Assembly: GCA_965204875.1 (NCBI GenBank)
Contig: OZ242020.1
Span: forward strand, 2,604,001-2,668,000
DNA: 64,000 bases
DNA from: Aldehydirespirator sp965204875
GTDB taxonomy: Bacteria > Actinomycetota > Acidimicrobiia > Acidimicrobiales > Aldehydirespiratoraceae
Direction of reading: 5' to 3'
The notes below the pieces were generated by a model. The model saw only the letters and a program-made list of their open reading frames with translations, did not search any database and had not been told where the DNA came from. The first letter of the stretch is position 1. The number at the start of each line of letters is the position of its first letter. The position numbers and the translations under genes were made by a program. Of the stretch, positions 32,862-42,430 are shown in pieces.

Positions 32862-33754
32862 CAGCCGGGGCCGCCTCGCACGACTCGGAGGACTCAGGCG
32901 GCACTGGCTCGGCGCCCAAGGCGGGCGTTGAGCATCGCTGCGGCTTCGTCGCACTGGTGGGCCGGCCCAACGCCGGGAAGTCCACGCTGCTGAACCGGAT
33001 CGCCGGCCAGCACGTCTCGATCGTGGCCGCGACCCCCCAGACCACGCGCACCGCCCTCAGAGGGGTGATCACCCGCCCCGGAGTGCAGCTCGTCGTGGTG
33101 GACACGCCGGGCATCCACAAGCCCCGCAACCCCCTTGGGCGCTCCCTCAACGCGGCCGCCTCCGAGGCGATCCGGGAAGTCGACGTGACGTGTCTGGTGA
33201 TCGACGCCGCCGCGCCCGTGGGACGAGGCGACAGGTTCATCGCCGCGACACTGCCGCGGGACTCGATCGTCGTGGTGACCAAGGCCGACCGGGTGCGGCC
33301 CGCAACCATGATGGCCCAGCTCGCCGCCGCCGGCTCGCTGGACTTCCAGGCATATTTCCCTGTGAGCGGGCGCACCGGGGAGGGTGTCGAGACCCTCGTG
33401 GAATACCTCGCAGGTCGCATGCCGGAGGGCCCGGCGCTGTATGAGCCCGGCACCGTCTCGGACGCATCGGAGGCGTTCAGGGTGGCCGAGCTGGTGCGCG
33501 AGCAGCTTCTCAGGTCGGCCCGCAAGGAGTTGCCCCACTCCATCGCCACGTGCGTGACGCTGTGGGACTGGCCCCTGATCCGCTGCGAGATAACCGTCGA
33601 GCGCCCCTCGCAGAAGGCGATCGTGATCGGCAGGGGCGGGTCGGTGCTCAAGGAGGCGGGCACAGCGGTGCGCTCGCGGCTGCCCGAGGGCGCCTACCTC
33701 GAACTCGCCGTGCGGGTGGACCGGGACTGGCAGCGCCGCGGCCGCGCGCTGTAG
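32858..33754 (+). CDS. era: GTPase Era
   Basis: Ribosome-assembly GTPase, 298 residues: G1 GRPNAGKS (35-42), G2 region TPQTTR, G3 DTPGIHKP, G4 TKAD, and a C-terminal KH domain (QKAIVIGRGGSVLKEAGTAVR). It carries a 25-residue acidic N-terminal tail before the GTPase core. GTG 32858 overlaps the corC stop by 4 nt. Confidence 0.95.
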   Translation: MTAGAASHDSEDSGGTGSAPKAGVEHRCGFVALVGRPNAGKSTLLNRIAGQHVSIVAATPQTTRTALRGVITRPGVQLVVVDTPGIHKPRNPLGRSLNAAASEAIREVDVTCLVIDAAAPVGRGDRFIAATLPRDSIVVVTKADRVRPATMMAQLAAAGSLDFQAYFPVSGRTGEGVETLVEYLAGRMPEGPALYEPGTVSDASEAFRVAELVREQLLRSARKELPHSIATCVTLWDWPLIRCEITVERPSQKAIVIGRGGSVLKEAGTAVRSRLPEGAYLELAVRVDRDWQRRGRAL

Positions 33755-33779
33755 CGGCCAGGCTGTAGCTTCGCAGTCG

Positions 33780-33815
33780 ATGATCCGGGCCGATCTTGAA
33801 CTGAGCCGCCGATGA
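33780..33815 (+). other. Leader ORF duplicating the start of uppS
   Basis: Eleven codons plus stop (MIRADLELSRR) repeat the first ten codons of uppS (MIPADLELSR): 28 of 30 bases match. The leader TGA (33813-33815) overlaps the uppS ATG (33812). This is the clearest example of the duplicated-start arrangement. Confidence 0.75.
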
Positions 33816-34549
33816 TCCCGGCCGATCTCGAACTGAGCCGCGTGCCGGCGCACATCGCCTGTGTCATGGACGGCAACGGGCGCTGGGCGCAGGCCAGGGG
33901 ACTCCCGCGCACCGAGGGCCACCGCGCCGGCGAGGAGGCCCTGTTCGACGTCATGCAGGGCGCGCTCGACGTGGGCGTGAAGTGGCTCACCGTTTACGCC
34001 TTCAGCACGGAGAACTGGACGCGGCCGCCCGAGGAGGTGCGCTTCCTGCTGGGGTTCAACGAGGACATCCTGCTGAGGCGCCGCGACGAGCTGCACGAGC
34101 GGGGAGTGCGGATCCGCTTCGTCGGCCGGCGCGACCGGCGGGTGCCGCGGCGGCTGCTGCGCCTGATGGACGAGACGGTCGAACTGACCAGGGATAACCG
34201 GGAGATGACCTTCACCATCGCCTTCAACTACGGCGGGCGCGCCGAGATAGTCGATGCCGTCCGGGCCGTCGTGGCGGCGGGGATCTCGGCCGAGCGTGTC
34301 ACCGAGCGCACCATCGCCCGCCGCCTGTACGACCCGGAGATGCCCGAGCCCGACCTGATGATCCGCACCTCCGGGGAGTTCCGAACCTCGAACTTCCTGC
34401 TGTGGGAGCTCGCCTACAGCGAGCTGTACTTCACCGAGACGGCTTGGCCGGACTTCCGCCGCGGCGACCTGTACGAGGCGATCAGGGCGTACCAGGAGCG
34501 AGAGCGACGCTTCGGCAGGGTCGCGCCCAACGGTGCGAGCAGGCGGTGA
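33812..34549 (+). CDS. uppS: Isoprenyl transferase (undecaprenyl diphosphate synthase type)
   Basis: cis-Prenyltransferase of 245 residues making the polyprenyl carrier for cell-wall synthesis. Signatures: CVMDGNGRWAQARGLPRTEGHRAG (catalytic Asp and basic patch), TVYAFSTENWTRPPEEV, IAFNYGGRAEI, and the C-terminal DLMIRTSGEFRTSNFLLWELAYSELYF. The chain length of the product is not predictable. ATG 33812 is preferred because the leader ORF ends there, and the sequence before it is the duplicated copy. Confidence 0.95.
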   Translation: MIPADLELSRVPAHIACVMDGNGRWAQARGLPRTEGHRAGEEALFDVMQGALDVGVKWLTVYAFSTENWTRPPEEVRFLLGFNEDILLRRRDELHERGVRIRFVGRRDRRVPRRLLRLMDETVELTRDNREMTFTIAFNYGGRAEIVDAVRAVVAAGISAERVTERTIARRLYDPEMPEPDLMIRTSGEFRTSNFLLWELAYSELYFTETAWPDFRRGDLYEAIRAYQERERRFGRVAPNGASRR

Positions 34550-34563
34550 CCGGCGGCTGAGCG

Positions 34564-35289
34564 GTGGGCCTGTACCGCGACGAGGCCGTGGTGCTGCGCA
34601 CCTGGAAGCTGGGCGAGGCCGACCGCATCCTCTGCCTGCACGCCCTCGGGCACGGCAAGGTCAGGGCCGTGGCCAAGGGGGTTCGCCGGACCAAGTCCAA
34701 GTTCGGGGCGCGCCTCGAGCCTGCCTCCCATGTCGCTGTGCAGCTCTACCGGGGCCGCGGCGACCTCGACACGCTCACGCAGGCTGTGACGATCGACCGC
34801 TTCGGGAGCCTGCGCAGCGATCCCGAGCGCTTCGCCAGGGCGTCGGCCATGCTGGAGGCGGTCGACCGCCTGGCTGCGGAGGGTGCCGCAGACTCGCAGC
34901 GCCACGTGATGCTGGTGCGTGCGCTGACGACCCTCGACCACCTCGACAGCCCGCTGGTGATGGCCGGTTTCTTCCTGAAGCTCCTGACCCTGGAGGGCGT
35001 GCAGCCCGAGCTGGACAGCTGCGTGTCCTGCGGCGCCGCCGAGGGTCTTGAGGCCATCGACATCGCCTCCGGGGGGGCGCTGTGCCGGCAGTGCCGCCGG
35101 GGCAGGCGGGCCAGGCCGGAGACTCTGGAGGTCATGCGCCAGATCCTCGACGGCCGGTTGAGCGCGGCGCTGCGCCGCCCGCCCGACAAGGTCACCGATG
35201 AGGTCGCGGCGGTGGCCACCGCGGCGATGGAGTCCCACCTGGAGCGCCGGCTCCGCTCGGTAAGGGTGCTGAGCGACGGCCGGCCGTAG
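34564..35289 (+). CDS. recO: DNA repair protein RecO
   Basis: RecF-pathway mediator, 241 residues. The N-terminal OB fold starts GLYRDEAVVLRTWKLGEADRI with AVAKGVRRTKSKFGARLEP, typical of RecO. A zinc-binding set follows, CVSCGAAEG and CRQCRRGRR, then the C-terminal helical domain. GTG 34564 lies 15 bp after uppS. It closes the phoH-recO operon; the restriction-modification genes begin 144 bp downstream. Confidence 0.93.
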   Translation: MGLYRDEAVVLRTWKLGEADRILCLHALGHGKVRAVAKGVRRTKSKFGARLEPASHVAVQLYRGRGDLDTLTQAVTIDRFGSLRSDPERFARASAMLEAVDRLAAEGAADSQRHVMLVRALTTLDHLDSPLVMAGFFLKLLTLEGVQPELDSCVSCGAAEGLEAIDIASGGALCRQCRRGRRARPETLEVMRQILDGRLSAALRRPPDKVTDEVAAVATAAMESHLERRLRSVRVLSDGRP

Positions 35290-35433
35290 CCCCCTCGATC
35301 CTGGCACTAAGGGCCGGTGGGAGGCGCCGCGAGCGACTGCCGGCCCAAATTGCTGGCGGCCCGCGCTCGCTACGGTAACCTGGCGCATTGACGCGCACGC
35401 GACGCGCTCACACACTCACTAGAGGAGAGTTCC

Positions 35434-37143
35434 TTGCCACGGCTCCACTTCAAGGGAAAGGTCCTGGTCGAGAACCATCACCTCGCCGTGCCTTTCCACG
35501 AACTGGTGCCGGATCGCGAGAAGGGATTGAGCGAGAAGGCGAATCTTCACCACGACAACCTGATTGTCCACGGCGACAACTTGGCGGCGCTGAAGGCTCT
35601 ACTGCCGATCTACCACGGCAAGGTGAAGTGCATCTACATCGACCCGCCATACAACACCGGCAAGGAAAACTGGGCCTATAACGACAAAGTGAACTCCCCC
35701 CTAATGCAGTCATGGCTTGGACAGGTGGTTGACCGCGACGACCTTACCCGTCACGACAAATGGTGCTGCATGATGATGCCGCGCCTGAAACTCCTGCGCG
35801 AACTGCTTCGCGGTAATGGGTTGATATTCGTGTCCATCGACGACAACGAGGTTCACCACTTGCGTTGCTTGATGGATGAGGTGTTCGGGGAACACAACCG
35901 CGTCGGGCAGATCATCTGGCACGGCTCTACCGATAACAATCCCACCAACATCGCCATCGAGCACGAGTACATCGTCTGCTATGCCGCCAACAAGGAGGAA
36001 CTAGAGGAGGAGTGGAAGTCATCGCATTTCGGACCCAAGGAGACGCTTCAGCGCATTGGTGCTGAACTCATTGCCGCGCACTCCGACCCGGCCGAACGTC
36101 AGCGCAAGTACGCCAGCTGGCTAAAGGAACATCGAACGCAGCTCAAGCCTTTAGATGACTACAAGTTCATCGACGACGGTGGTGTCTACACAGGAAGCCG
36201 AAGCGTCCACAACCCCGGCCGCGAGGGCTATCGTTATGACGTATTGCACCCCGTAACGGGTAAGCCCTGCAAGGAACCTATGATGGGCTACCGCTTCCCG
36301 CAATCCACCCTTGAACAGCTACTTGCAGAGGATCGCGTCCTGTTCGGCAAAGACGAGTCAAAGATCATCGAGCTCAAGACGTATGTCGATGACTACAAGG
36401 CGAAACTGGGTAGCGTCATCGGAGGAATCGACTCACGTCGCGGAGCGAACGAGATTCGCGAGATCTTTCCCGAGAACTCCCAGATCTTCAAGAACCCCAA
36501 GCCCTCAGCGCTGATCGGTGAACTGCTGTCCTTCGCATCCGACGACGACTCCATCGTGCTTGACTCCTTCGCCGGTTCCGGCACGACTGCGCACGCCGTC
36601 CTGTCTCTGAACCACCAAGACGGCGGCAACCGGCGCTTCGTTCTCGTGGAGTGTAAGAACTATGCCGACACCATAACGGCCGAGCGGGTACGTCGCGTCA
36701 TTCTGGGGATCCCAAGTGCCAGGGACGAGGCTCTCAAGGCTGGTCTCGGCGGCACCTTCAGCTACTTTAGGGTCGGCCGCCCCATGCGGCAGGAGTCGCT
36801 GCTTGACGGATCGAACCTGCCGTCATGGGCAAAGCTCGCTTCCTACATCTTCTTCACGGCCACCGGCCAGGAGTTCGACTCGGCCGAGGCCGATCCGGAG
36901 ACCAGCTTTGTTGGAAGCACAGAATCTCATGATGTCTTCCTGTTCTACGAGCCCGATATTGAGGAGCTCAAGAACCTCGTGCTCACGCTGCCCAAGGCTC
37001 GCTCCCTGCCCCCAGGATCAAGAAGGAGACTAGTCTTCGCTCCCACCAAGTTTCTTGATCGGGAGTTTCTTCACCGGTACCGAATCGACTTCCAGCAACT
37101 GCCTTTCCAGATCTATGAGGCAGTCGAGAGGCTGGAAGCATGA
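35434..37143 (+). CDS. mod: Type III restriction-modification methyltransferase (Mod)
   Basis: Adenine-N6 methyltransferase of the beta class, 569 residues. The catalytic motif DPPYNT lies near residues 69-74, then a long recognition region, then the SAM-binding FAGSGTT near residue 380, the order expected of type III Mod. The start is TTG 35434 after AGAGGAGAG. GC content is visibly lower than the flanking core genes and codon choice is more relaxed, consistent with acquisition. The stop overlaps the res ATG by 4 nt. Confidence 0.92.
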   Translation: MPRLHFKGKVLVENHHLAVPFHELVPDREKGLSEKANLHHDNLIVHGDNLAALKALLPIYHGKVKCIYIDPPYNTGKENWAYNDKVNSPLMQSWLGQVVDRDDLTRHDKWCCMMMPRLKLLRELLRGNGLIFVSIDDNEVHHLRCLMDEVFGEHNRVGQIIWHGSTDNNPTNIAIEHEYIVCYAANKEELEEEWKSSHFGPKETLQRIGAELIAAHSDPAERQRKYASWLKEHRTQLKPLDDYKFIDDGGVYTGSRSVHNPGREGYRYDVLHPVTGKPCKEPMMGYRFPQSTLEQLLAEDRVLFGKDESKIIELKTYVDDYKAKLGSVIGGIDSRRGANEIREIFPENSQIFKNPKPSALIGELLSFASDDDSIVLDSFAGSGTTAHAVLSLNHQDGGNRRFVLVECKNYADTITAERVRRVILGIPSARDEALKAGLGGTFSYFRVGRPMRQESLLDGSNLPSWAKLASYIFFTATGQEFDSAEADPETSFVGSTESHDVFLFYEPDIEELKNLVLTLPKARSLPPGSRRRLVFAPTKFLDREFLHRYRIDFQQLPFQIYEAVERLEA

Positions 37144-39716
37144 TTCTAAAGGAGTACCAGAAACGGACGCTGGAGACGGTCCGCAGACTTCTCGCAGAGC
37201 TGGCGAGACGGCGGGCACAGGACGAACAAGCGCGCCGACAAAATCCGGAATGGGATTCGAACTGGGTCGAAAAGGCGTGGAATAGTACTTTCCCGGGTCG
37301 AGCCTTCCACTCACGCCGCGATGGACGCGGCGAGCACCTGCCCGCATTTTGTCTCAAGATCCCGACCGGAGGTGGCAAGACACTGCTCGCGGTGCGGGTT
37401 ATCGCTCTCGTCAACTCGCAGTTCCGGCGGAACCGGCGGGGTCTGGTGCTGTGGATCGTGCCGACGACACAGATTTTCAACCAGACGCTCAGCGCGCTCA
37501 GAGACCTTGACCACCCCTATCGTCAGCAACTCGATCGATCATCGGGCCAGCGCACTCGCATCCTGGAGAAGGACACGGCGTTCACACGGCGCGACATCGA
37601 CGAGAACCTTTGCGTTCTCCTTCTTATGCTCCCCTCAGCTAATCAACAGACGAAAGACAGGCTGCGCATGTTTCGCGACAGCGGGGGATTCGATGAGTTC
37701 TTTCCTTCGGACGATGATCCTGTTGCGCACGCCAAGCTGCTGGAAGACCATCCCAATTTGGACACTTTCGAGAACGCGGCGTCACATTGGGGTCCTTGCA
37801 TTAAGACCTCCCTCGGGAACACGGTGCGACTGCTGAGGCCTCTGATCATTCTCGACGAGGGGCACAAGGCCTACAGTGCCAATGCGAAAGCGACGCTCGA
37901 GGGGTTCAACCCGTGCATGATCGTCGAACTTTCGGCCACCCCTGCCCGCAGTGCCAATAACGCCGTTGAGATCTTGGGCAGGGAACTCAACGACGAAGAG
38001 ATGGTCAAGCTAGACCTCTACATCCGAAACAATGCGAGCGGCGACTGGCGCAATACCATGCTGAAGTCGATTGAACATCGTGAGCATCTAGAAGAGGAGG
38101 CAAAACGTCTCGAAGCTGAGTCAGGGACCTACATCCGACCCATCTGCGTTATTCAGGTGGAGCGAACCGGCAAGGAGCAGCGAAAGCCTGGGTACGTTCA
38201 CACCGACGACGTGCGCGATTATCTCATCCGATACCCGGGAGTGGCACCGGAGCACATAGCTGTCAAGACCAGCGCGAAGGATGAGCTCAAGGATGTGGAC
38301 CGCGTAGACGGCCTTATGTCCCGTGACTGTCCGATCCGGTTCATCATTACCAAGCAAGCGCTCCAAGAGGGCTGGGATTGCCCCTTCGCCTACGTTCTCA
38401 CCATCCTGACCAACCCGACGTCGAAGACGGCGATCACCCAGCTTGTAGGTCGCATCCTGCGGCAGCCCTATGCCTCCAAGACGGGCATGCGGCTGCTCGA
38501 CGAGAGCTATGTCTTCTGCTTCAGTCGGCGGGGGAACGAACTGTTGAAGGAGGTAAGGAAGGGTTTTGGGCTTGAAGGGCTGCAGGGGCTTGAGGGAAGA
38601 GTAGTACTCGACGACGGCTCCGCGCGCTCGCTGGCAACTCAGACGACCCGGCAGCAAGGTCGGTATCGGGCGGCGACTCGCGATCTCGTCCTTCCCGCTT
38701 TCATGATCGAGGATATAGATGGTTGGCGGCTCGTTCACTACGAGGCGGATGTCCTCTCGCGGTTGCCTTGGGACGAAATCGACCTTTCGGCGCTGGGCGA
38801 TCTGACGCTGGATGAAGGCAGTGGCGAGGACTCCTTGCTGGTGGCGAATCTGACGGACGAACCGCTTGTACCGGAAGCGGGCACCGCGGACTACGGACAT
38901 CCCTTGCACGTCGAAGCAGCTGGCGGCGGCTCGGGTAACGGGGACGACCCCGTGGATTACTTCTTCGCGGCCAGCCACCTCCTGGATCTTGTGCCCAATC
39001 CGTGGCGCGGACGCGAGCTTGCTCGGCGAACATTCAATGCACTGTTAGATCGTTATCCTGTCGAACGCGTGGCAGCCAACCACGTCTTTATCCTTGAGGA
39101 GATTCGTCGTCACGTCGAAATGGAACGCGACCGCCTGTCGCGCAAGGTCTTCGGCGATCTTCTGGAGTCCGGAGAGATGCGCTTTCTGGTTGTCGCGGAG
39201 GACCTCGGATTCAATCGCCTGCCTTCGGAGATCGAGGTTCCGAGGGCGAAGCAAGCGAACCGGGAGGATGGCAGTCCCTACCAGCGCAACCTCTTCGATA
39301 TTACCACGGAGAATGATCTCAACCAGTTTGAGAACAAGGTCGCCACCTATCTTGACCAGCAGGCCCGGCTCTTCTTCTGGTACCGCAATCGCCCCCGGAA
39401 GGACTACTACGTTCAAGGCTGGAAGCCGCGCCGGATCTATGCCGACTTCATCGTGACGCTACAGGGCGAGGAGCCCGAAGCAGATGACGGCTTCCACAAG
39501 GTGTTCGTGATCGAAACCAAAGGCGTTCACCTGAAGGCGTCTGAAGATACCGACTACAAGCGGTCCGTATTCGACATCTGCGGAAAGCACGCCCGCAGAG
39601 CCGATTGGGCTGAGTTCGTGCCCGCTATGCGAAGCAAGATCATGCGCTTCGAGGTGGTGGGCGAAGACGAGTGGCAAGCGCGGCTGAATAAGATGGTGTT
39701 TGCAGGGGACGCGTGA
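37140..39716 (+). CDS. res: Type III restriction endonuclease (Res)
   Basis: Helicase-nuclease subunit of 858 residues. Helicase motifs: IPTGGGKT (Walker A, near residue 74), LDEGHKA (a DEGH form of DEAD/DEAH), LSATPAR, the motif V/VI region QLVGRILRQPYA, and a C-terminal PD-(D/E)xK nuclease seen as YADFIVTL followed by FVIETKGVHL. All catalytic motifs look intact. It is encoded in the same transcript as mod. Its stop TGA overlaps the annotated glyS GTG, a surprising coupling for an acquired defence gene. Confidence 0.92.
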   Translation: MILKEYQKRTLETVRRLLAELARRRAQDEQARRQNPEWDSNWVEKAWNSTFPGRAFHSRRDGRGEHLPAFCLKIPTGGGKTLLAVRVIALVNSQFRRNRRGLVLWIVPTTQIFNQTLSALRDLDHPYRQQLDRSSGQRTRILEKDTAFTRRDIDENLCVLLLMLPSANQQTKDRLRMFRDSGGFDEFFPSDDDPVAHAKLLEDHPNLDTFENAASHWGPCIKTSLGNTVRLLRPLIILDEGHKAYSANAKATLEGFNPCMIVELSATPARSANNAVEILGRELNDEEMVKLDLYIRNNASGDWRNTMLKSIEHREHLEEEAKRLEAESGTYIRPICVIQVERTGKEQRKPGYVHTDDVRDYLIRYPGVAPEHIAVKTSAKDELKDVDRVDGLMSRDCPIRFIITKQALQEGWDCPFAYVLTILTNPTSKTAITQLVGRILRQPYASKTGMRLLDESYVFCFSRRGNELLKEVRKGFGLEGLQGLEGRVVLDDGSARSLATQTTRQQGRYRAATRDLVLPAFMIEDIDGWRLVHYEADVLSRLPWDEIDLSALGDLTLDEGSGEDSLLVANLTDEPLVPEAGTADYGHPLHVEAAGGGSGNGDDPVDYFFAASHLLDLVPNPWRGRELARRTFNALLDRYPVERVAANHVFILEEIRRHVEMERDRLSRKVFGDLLESGEMRFLVVAEDLGFNRLPSEIEVPRAKQANREDGSPYQRNLFDITTENDLNQFENKVATYLDQQARLFFWYRNRPRKDYYVQGWKPRRIYADFIVTLQGEEPEADDGFHKVFVIETKGVHLKASEDTDYKRSVFDICGKHARRADWAEFVPAMRSKIMRFEVVGEDEWQARLNKMVFAGDA

Positions 39717-41065
39717 GGACTTTGAGCGCACCTGTGACGACGACACCGACAGCCCCTAATCAGGATCTCTTTGAGCGGGTGGTCAACCTTTGCCAGCGGC
39801 GCGGCTTCGTGTTCCGCTCGGCGGAGATCTACGGCGGCTTTCGCTCCGCGTACGACTATGGCCCGCTCGGCGTGCTGCTGCTGCGCAACGTCAAGGAGCA
39901 GTGGTGGCGCTCCATGGTGCAGCTGCGCCACGACGTGGTCGGTCTCGACGCCTCGATCTTGTCGCCGCCCGCGGTGTGGCAGGCCTCGGGCCATCTCGAG
40001 AACTTCAGCGACCCGCTGGTGGACTGCCGCGCCTGCGGCAGCCGCCACCGCCAGGACAAGTTGGATGACCCCGACACTTGCTCCGATTGCGGCGAGCGGG
40101 GCTCGCTGACCCCGCCGCGCCAGTTCAACCTGATGTTCTCGACGCACGCCGGGCCGGTGGTCGACTCCGCGGCCGAGGTGTACCTGCGCCCCGAGACCGC
40201 CCAGGGCATGTTCATCAACTTTGCCAACGTGCTGCGCACGAGCCGCAGGACGCCGCCCTTCGGGATAGCGCAGATCGGCAAGTCGTTCCGCAACGAGATC
40301 ACGCCGGGCAACTTCGTGTTCCGAACCCGCGAGTTCGAGCAGATGGAGATGGAGTATTTCGTCCCGCCGGGCGAGGCGGACCGCTGGTACCGGCACTGGT
40401 GCGAGGCCCGCCTGCAGTGGTATCTCGATCTCGGGATCAGCCCTGCGATGCTGCGCCTGCGCGAGCACGGGCCAACGGAGCTGAGTCACTACTCGTCGGC
40501 CACCTCCGACGTGGAGTTCCTGTTCCCGTGGGGCTGGGACGAGCTTGAGGGGATCGCCAACCGGGGCGACTACGACCTGCGCTGCCATGCTGATAGCTCC
40601 GGTGAGAGGCTCGATTACTTCGATCCGGCTGCGGGCGAGCACCGCGTCCCCCACGTGATCGAGCCGGCCGCGGGCGCGACCCGGGCGGCCATGGCCTTCC
40701 TGATGGCGGCGTTTCACACCGAGCAGGTCAACAACGCCGAGCGGGCCGTGCTGCGCCTCGATCCGCGGCTCGCGCCCTACCAGGTCGCGGTGCTGCCGCT
40801 GTCCCGCAAGGAGGCGCTGGTGCCGGTCGCCAACCGGGTGTTCGACCTGATCAAGGGCTCTTGGAGCTGCGACTACGACGAGACCCAGGCCATCGGCCGC
40901 CGCTACCGGCGCCAGGACGAGATCGGCACGCCGCTATGCGTGACCGTGGACTTCGAGACGCTCGAAGACGACGCGGTCACGGTGCGCGACCGCGACACCA
41001 TGGCCCAGGACCGCGTCAGCATCGACCGTCTGCCCACCCATCTGAGCGACCGCTTGAGCGTCTAG
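39713..41065 (+). CDS. glyS: Glycine--tRNA ligase
   Basis: Single-chain class II glycyl-tRNA synthetase, 450 residues (the alpha2 form). Features: GFVFRSAEIYGGFRSAYDYGPLG at the N-terminus, two CxxC pairs (CRACGSRH, CSDCGERG), LRPETAQGMFINF, the motif 2 block GKSFRNEITPGNFVFRTREFEQME, and the anticodon-binding domain after residue 345. The start GTG 39713 overlaps the Res stop; TTG 39722 or GTG 39734 are plausible original starts from before the R-M genes arrived. The stop codon TAG (41063-41065) lies inside the 8-bp duplication made by the adjacent ISL3 element. Confidence 0.95.
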   Translation: MRTLSAPVTTTPTAPNQDLFERVVNLCQRRGFVFRSAEIYGGFRSAYDYGPLGVLLLRNVKEQWWRSMVQLRHDVVGLDASILSPPAVWQASGHLENFSDPLVDCRACGSRHRQDKLDDPDTCSDCGERGSLTPPRQFNLMFSTHAGPVVDSAAEVYLRPETAQGMFINFANVLRTSRRTPPFGIAQIGKSFRNEITPGNFVFRTREFEQMEMEYFVPPGEADRWYRHWCEARLQWYLDLGISPAMLRLREHGPTELSHYSSATSDVEFLFPWGWDELEGIANRGDYDLRCHADSSGERLDYFDPAAGEHRVPHVIEPAAGATRAAMAFLMAAFHTEQVNNAERAVLRLDPRLAPYQVAVLPLSRKEALVPVANRVFDLIKGSWSCDYDETQAIGRRYRRQDEIGTPLCVTVDFETLEDDAVTVRDRDTMAQDRVSIDRLPTHLSDRLSV

Positions 41066-42430
41066 TAGTTGAGCCTTCGCGGTTTTGTGGGATGGGGGGT
41101 GGTTGAGGGTCCCTGTGTGGGGGTCGAGGCCCTGCTGGAATCGGTTGTGTAAGCGACCGACGATCCAGGAGGGCCTCGATGGCTGCGGATGTTATGGGGG
41201 TGCGGTTGGGTTTGCCGCAGTTGCGGGTGTTGGGGGTTGTCTCGGACTCCCCGGAGCGGTTGGTGGTGGCTGTGGAGGCCACCTGGCGGCGGTTGCGGTG
41301 CCCTCAGTGCGGGTTCAAGTGCCATAGGGTGCATGACCGGCGCGATAAGCGGGTGCGTGATCTGGAGATCTCGGGGCGGGTGGTGACGCTGGTGTGGCGG
41401 CGCCGCCGGTTCCGCTGCGACGACTGCGGCAGCCGGTTTTTGGAGGAGCATCCGGCGTTCGAGGGCGGGTTGACGGGGCGGCTGGCGCGCAGGCTGGTGG
41501 CCGATGCCAGGGTCATGCCGGTCTCGGCGGCCGCGAGGCGTCACGGGCTGAGCTGGTGGCTGGTGATGGGCGTGCTCAGCTCCTGGGCCGGGCTTGTGGC
41601 TGAGCATCGCAGAAGCCGCGTGTGCAGGGTGCTGTTGGTGGATGAGACCTCGATCCGCAAAGGGCATCGTTACGTGACCGTGGTCGCCTGCGGCGACACC
41701 GGCCGGATCCTGGCGCTGATCCCGTCGCGCACCACCGCCGCGCTGTCAACGTTCCTAGCTCAGCAGGGGTATAGATGGTGCAAGCAGGTCAAGGTCGTGG
41801 TCAGCGACGGATCGCCCGCCTACAAGGCCGCCATCACCCAGCACCTGGGACACTGTCGGCATGTGCTGGACCGGTTCCACGTCATCAGATGGTTCACAGC
41901 GGGGCTCACCGCGGTGCGCCGCGACACCCAACGCCGACAGCCCCCGGGCGTCCAGCCTGTCTTTGACCGCGACGTGTTCCGAGCCAGGTTCCTGCTGCTA
42001 CGCCGCGGCGACACCCTCACAGACTCTGACCGGCAGCGGCTCGACACGCTGTTCGAGGCGCACCCAAGGCTCCAAGCCGGCTGGGACGCGCTACAAGAAC
42101 TCCACGGCCTCTACACCGCCGACGACCACCAAGGCGCCCTCGCCGCCCTTGACCGGTTCTGTGACCTCTACCAAACCGGCAAGCTACCCGAATACCACAA
42201 AATCGTAGACACCATCATCCAATGGAGCCCCGAAATCCTCGCATGGCACCACACCAGCCGACCCAGCAACGGCCGCATCGAGGGCATCAACAACCTCCTA
42301 CAAATCCTACGACGCACCGCCCACGGCTTCACCAACCCCACCAACTACCAAACCCGAGCACTCCTCATAACATGAACCCAACCGACACCAGCAACCCCCA
42401 TCCCACAAAAACGCGAAGGGCCTAGTAGTT
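41063..42430. mobile_element. ISL3-family insertion sequence, complete, with 8-bp target duplication
   Basis: Element 41071-42422 (1352 bp) is bounded by imperfect 27-bp inverted repeats: left begins GAGCCTTCGCGG and right, read inward, begins GGCCCTTCGCGT, both continuing TTTTGTGGGATGGGG. The octamer TAGTAGTT flanks both sides (41063-41070 and 42423-42430), the 8-bp duplication expected of ISL3. The target is the glyS stop codon; the duplication recreates TAG, so glyS is unharmed. Confidence 0.9.
41179..42375 (+). CDS. ISL3-family transposase
   Basis: A 398-residue transposase. The N-terminal zinc ribbon (CPQCGFKCHRVHDRRDKRVRDL, then CDDC) is followed by an HTH segment and the DDE core: VDETSIRKGHRYVT (first Asp), VVSDGSPAYKAA (second Asp), and SNGRIEGINNLLQILRRTAHGF (Glu region). 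It is complete and the element has intact ends, so it may be active. It is about 85% identical by eye to the second, truncated copy 2 kb downstream. Confidence 0.93.
   Translation: MAADVMGVRLGLPQLRVLGVVSDSPERLVVAVEATWRRLRCPQCGFKCHRVHDRRDKRVRDLEISGRVVTLVWRRRRFRCDDCGSRFLEEHPAFEGGLTGRLARRLVADARVMPVSAAARRHGLSWWLVMGVLSSWAGLVAEHRRSRVCRVLLVDETSIRKGHRYVTVVACGDTGRILALIPSRTTAALSTFLAQQGYRWCKQVKVVVSDGSPAYKAAITQHLGHCRHVLDRFHVIRWFTAGLTAVRRDTQRRQPPGVQPVFDRDVFRARFLLLRRGDTLTDSDRQRLDTLFEAHPRLQAGWDALQELHGLYTADDHQGALAALDRFCDLYQTGKLPEYHKIVDTIIQWSPEILAWHHTSRPSNGRIEGINNLLQILRRTAHGFTNPTNYQTRALLIT

Noticed and set aside
41062..41667. A 201-codon minus-strand frame inside the ISL3 element
   Set aside because: It mirrors the transposase and is repeated as a shadow in the second copy; no independent gene features.
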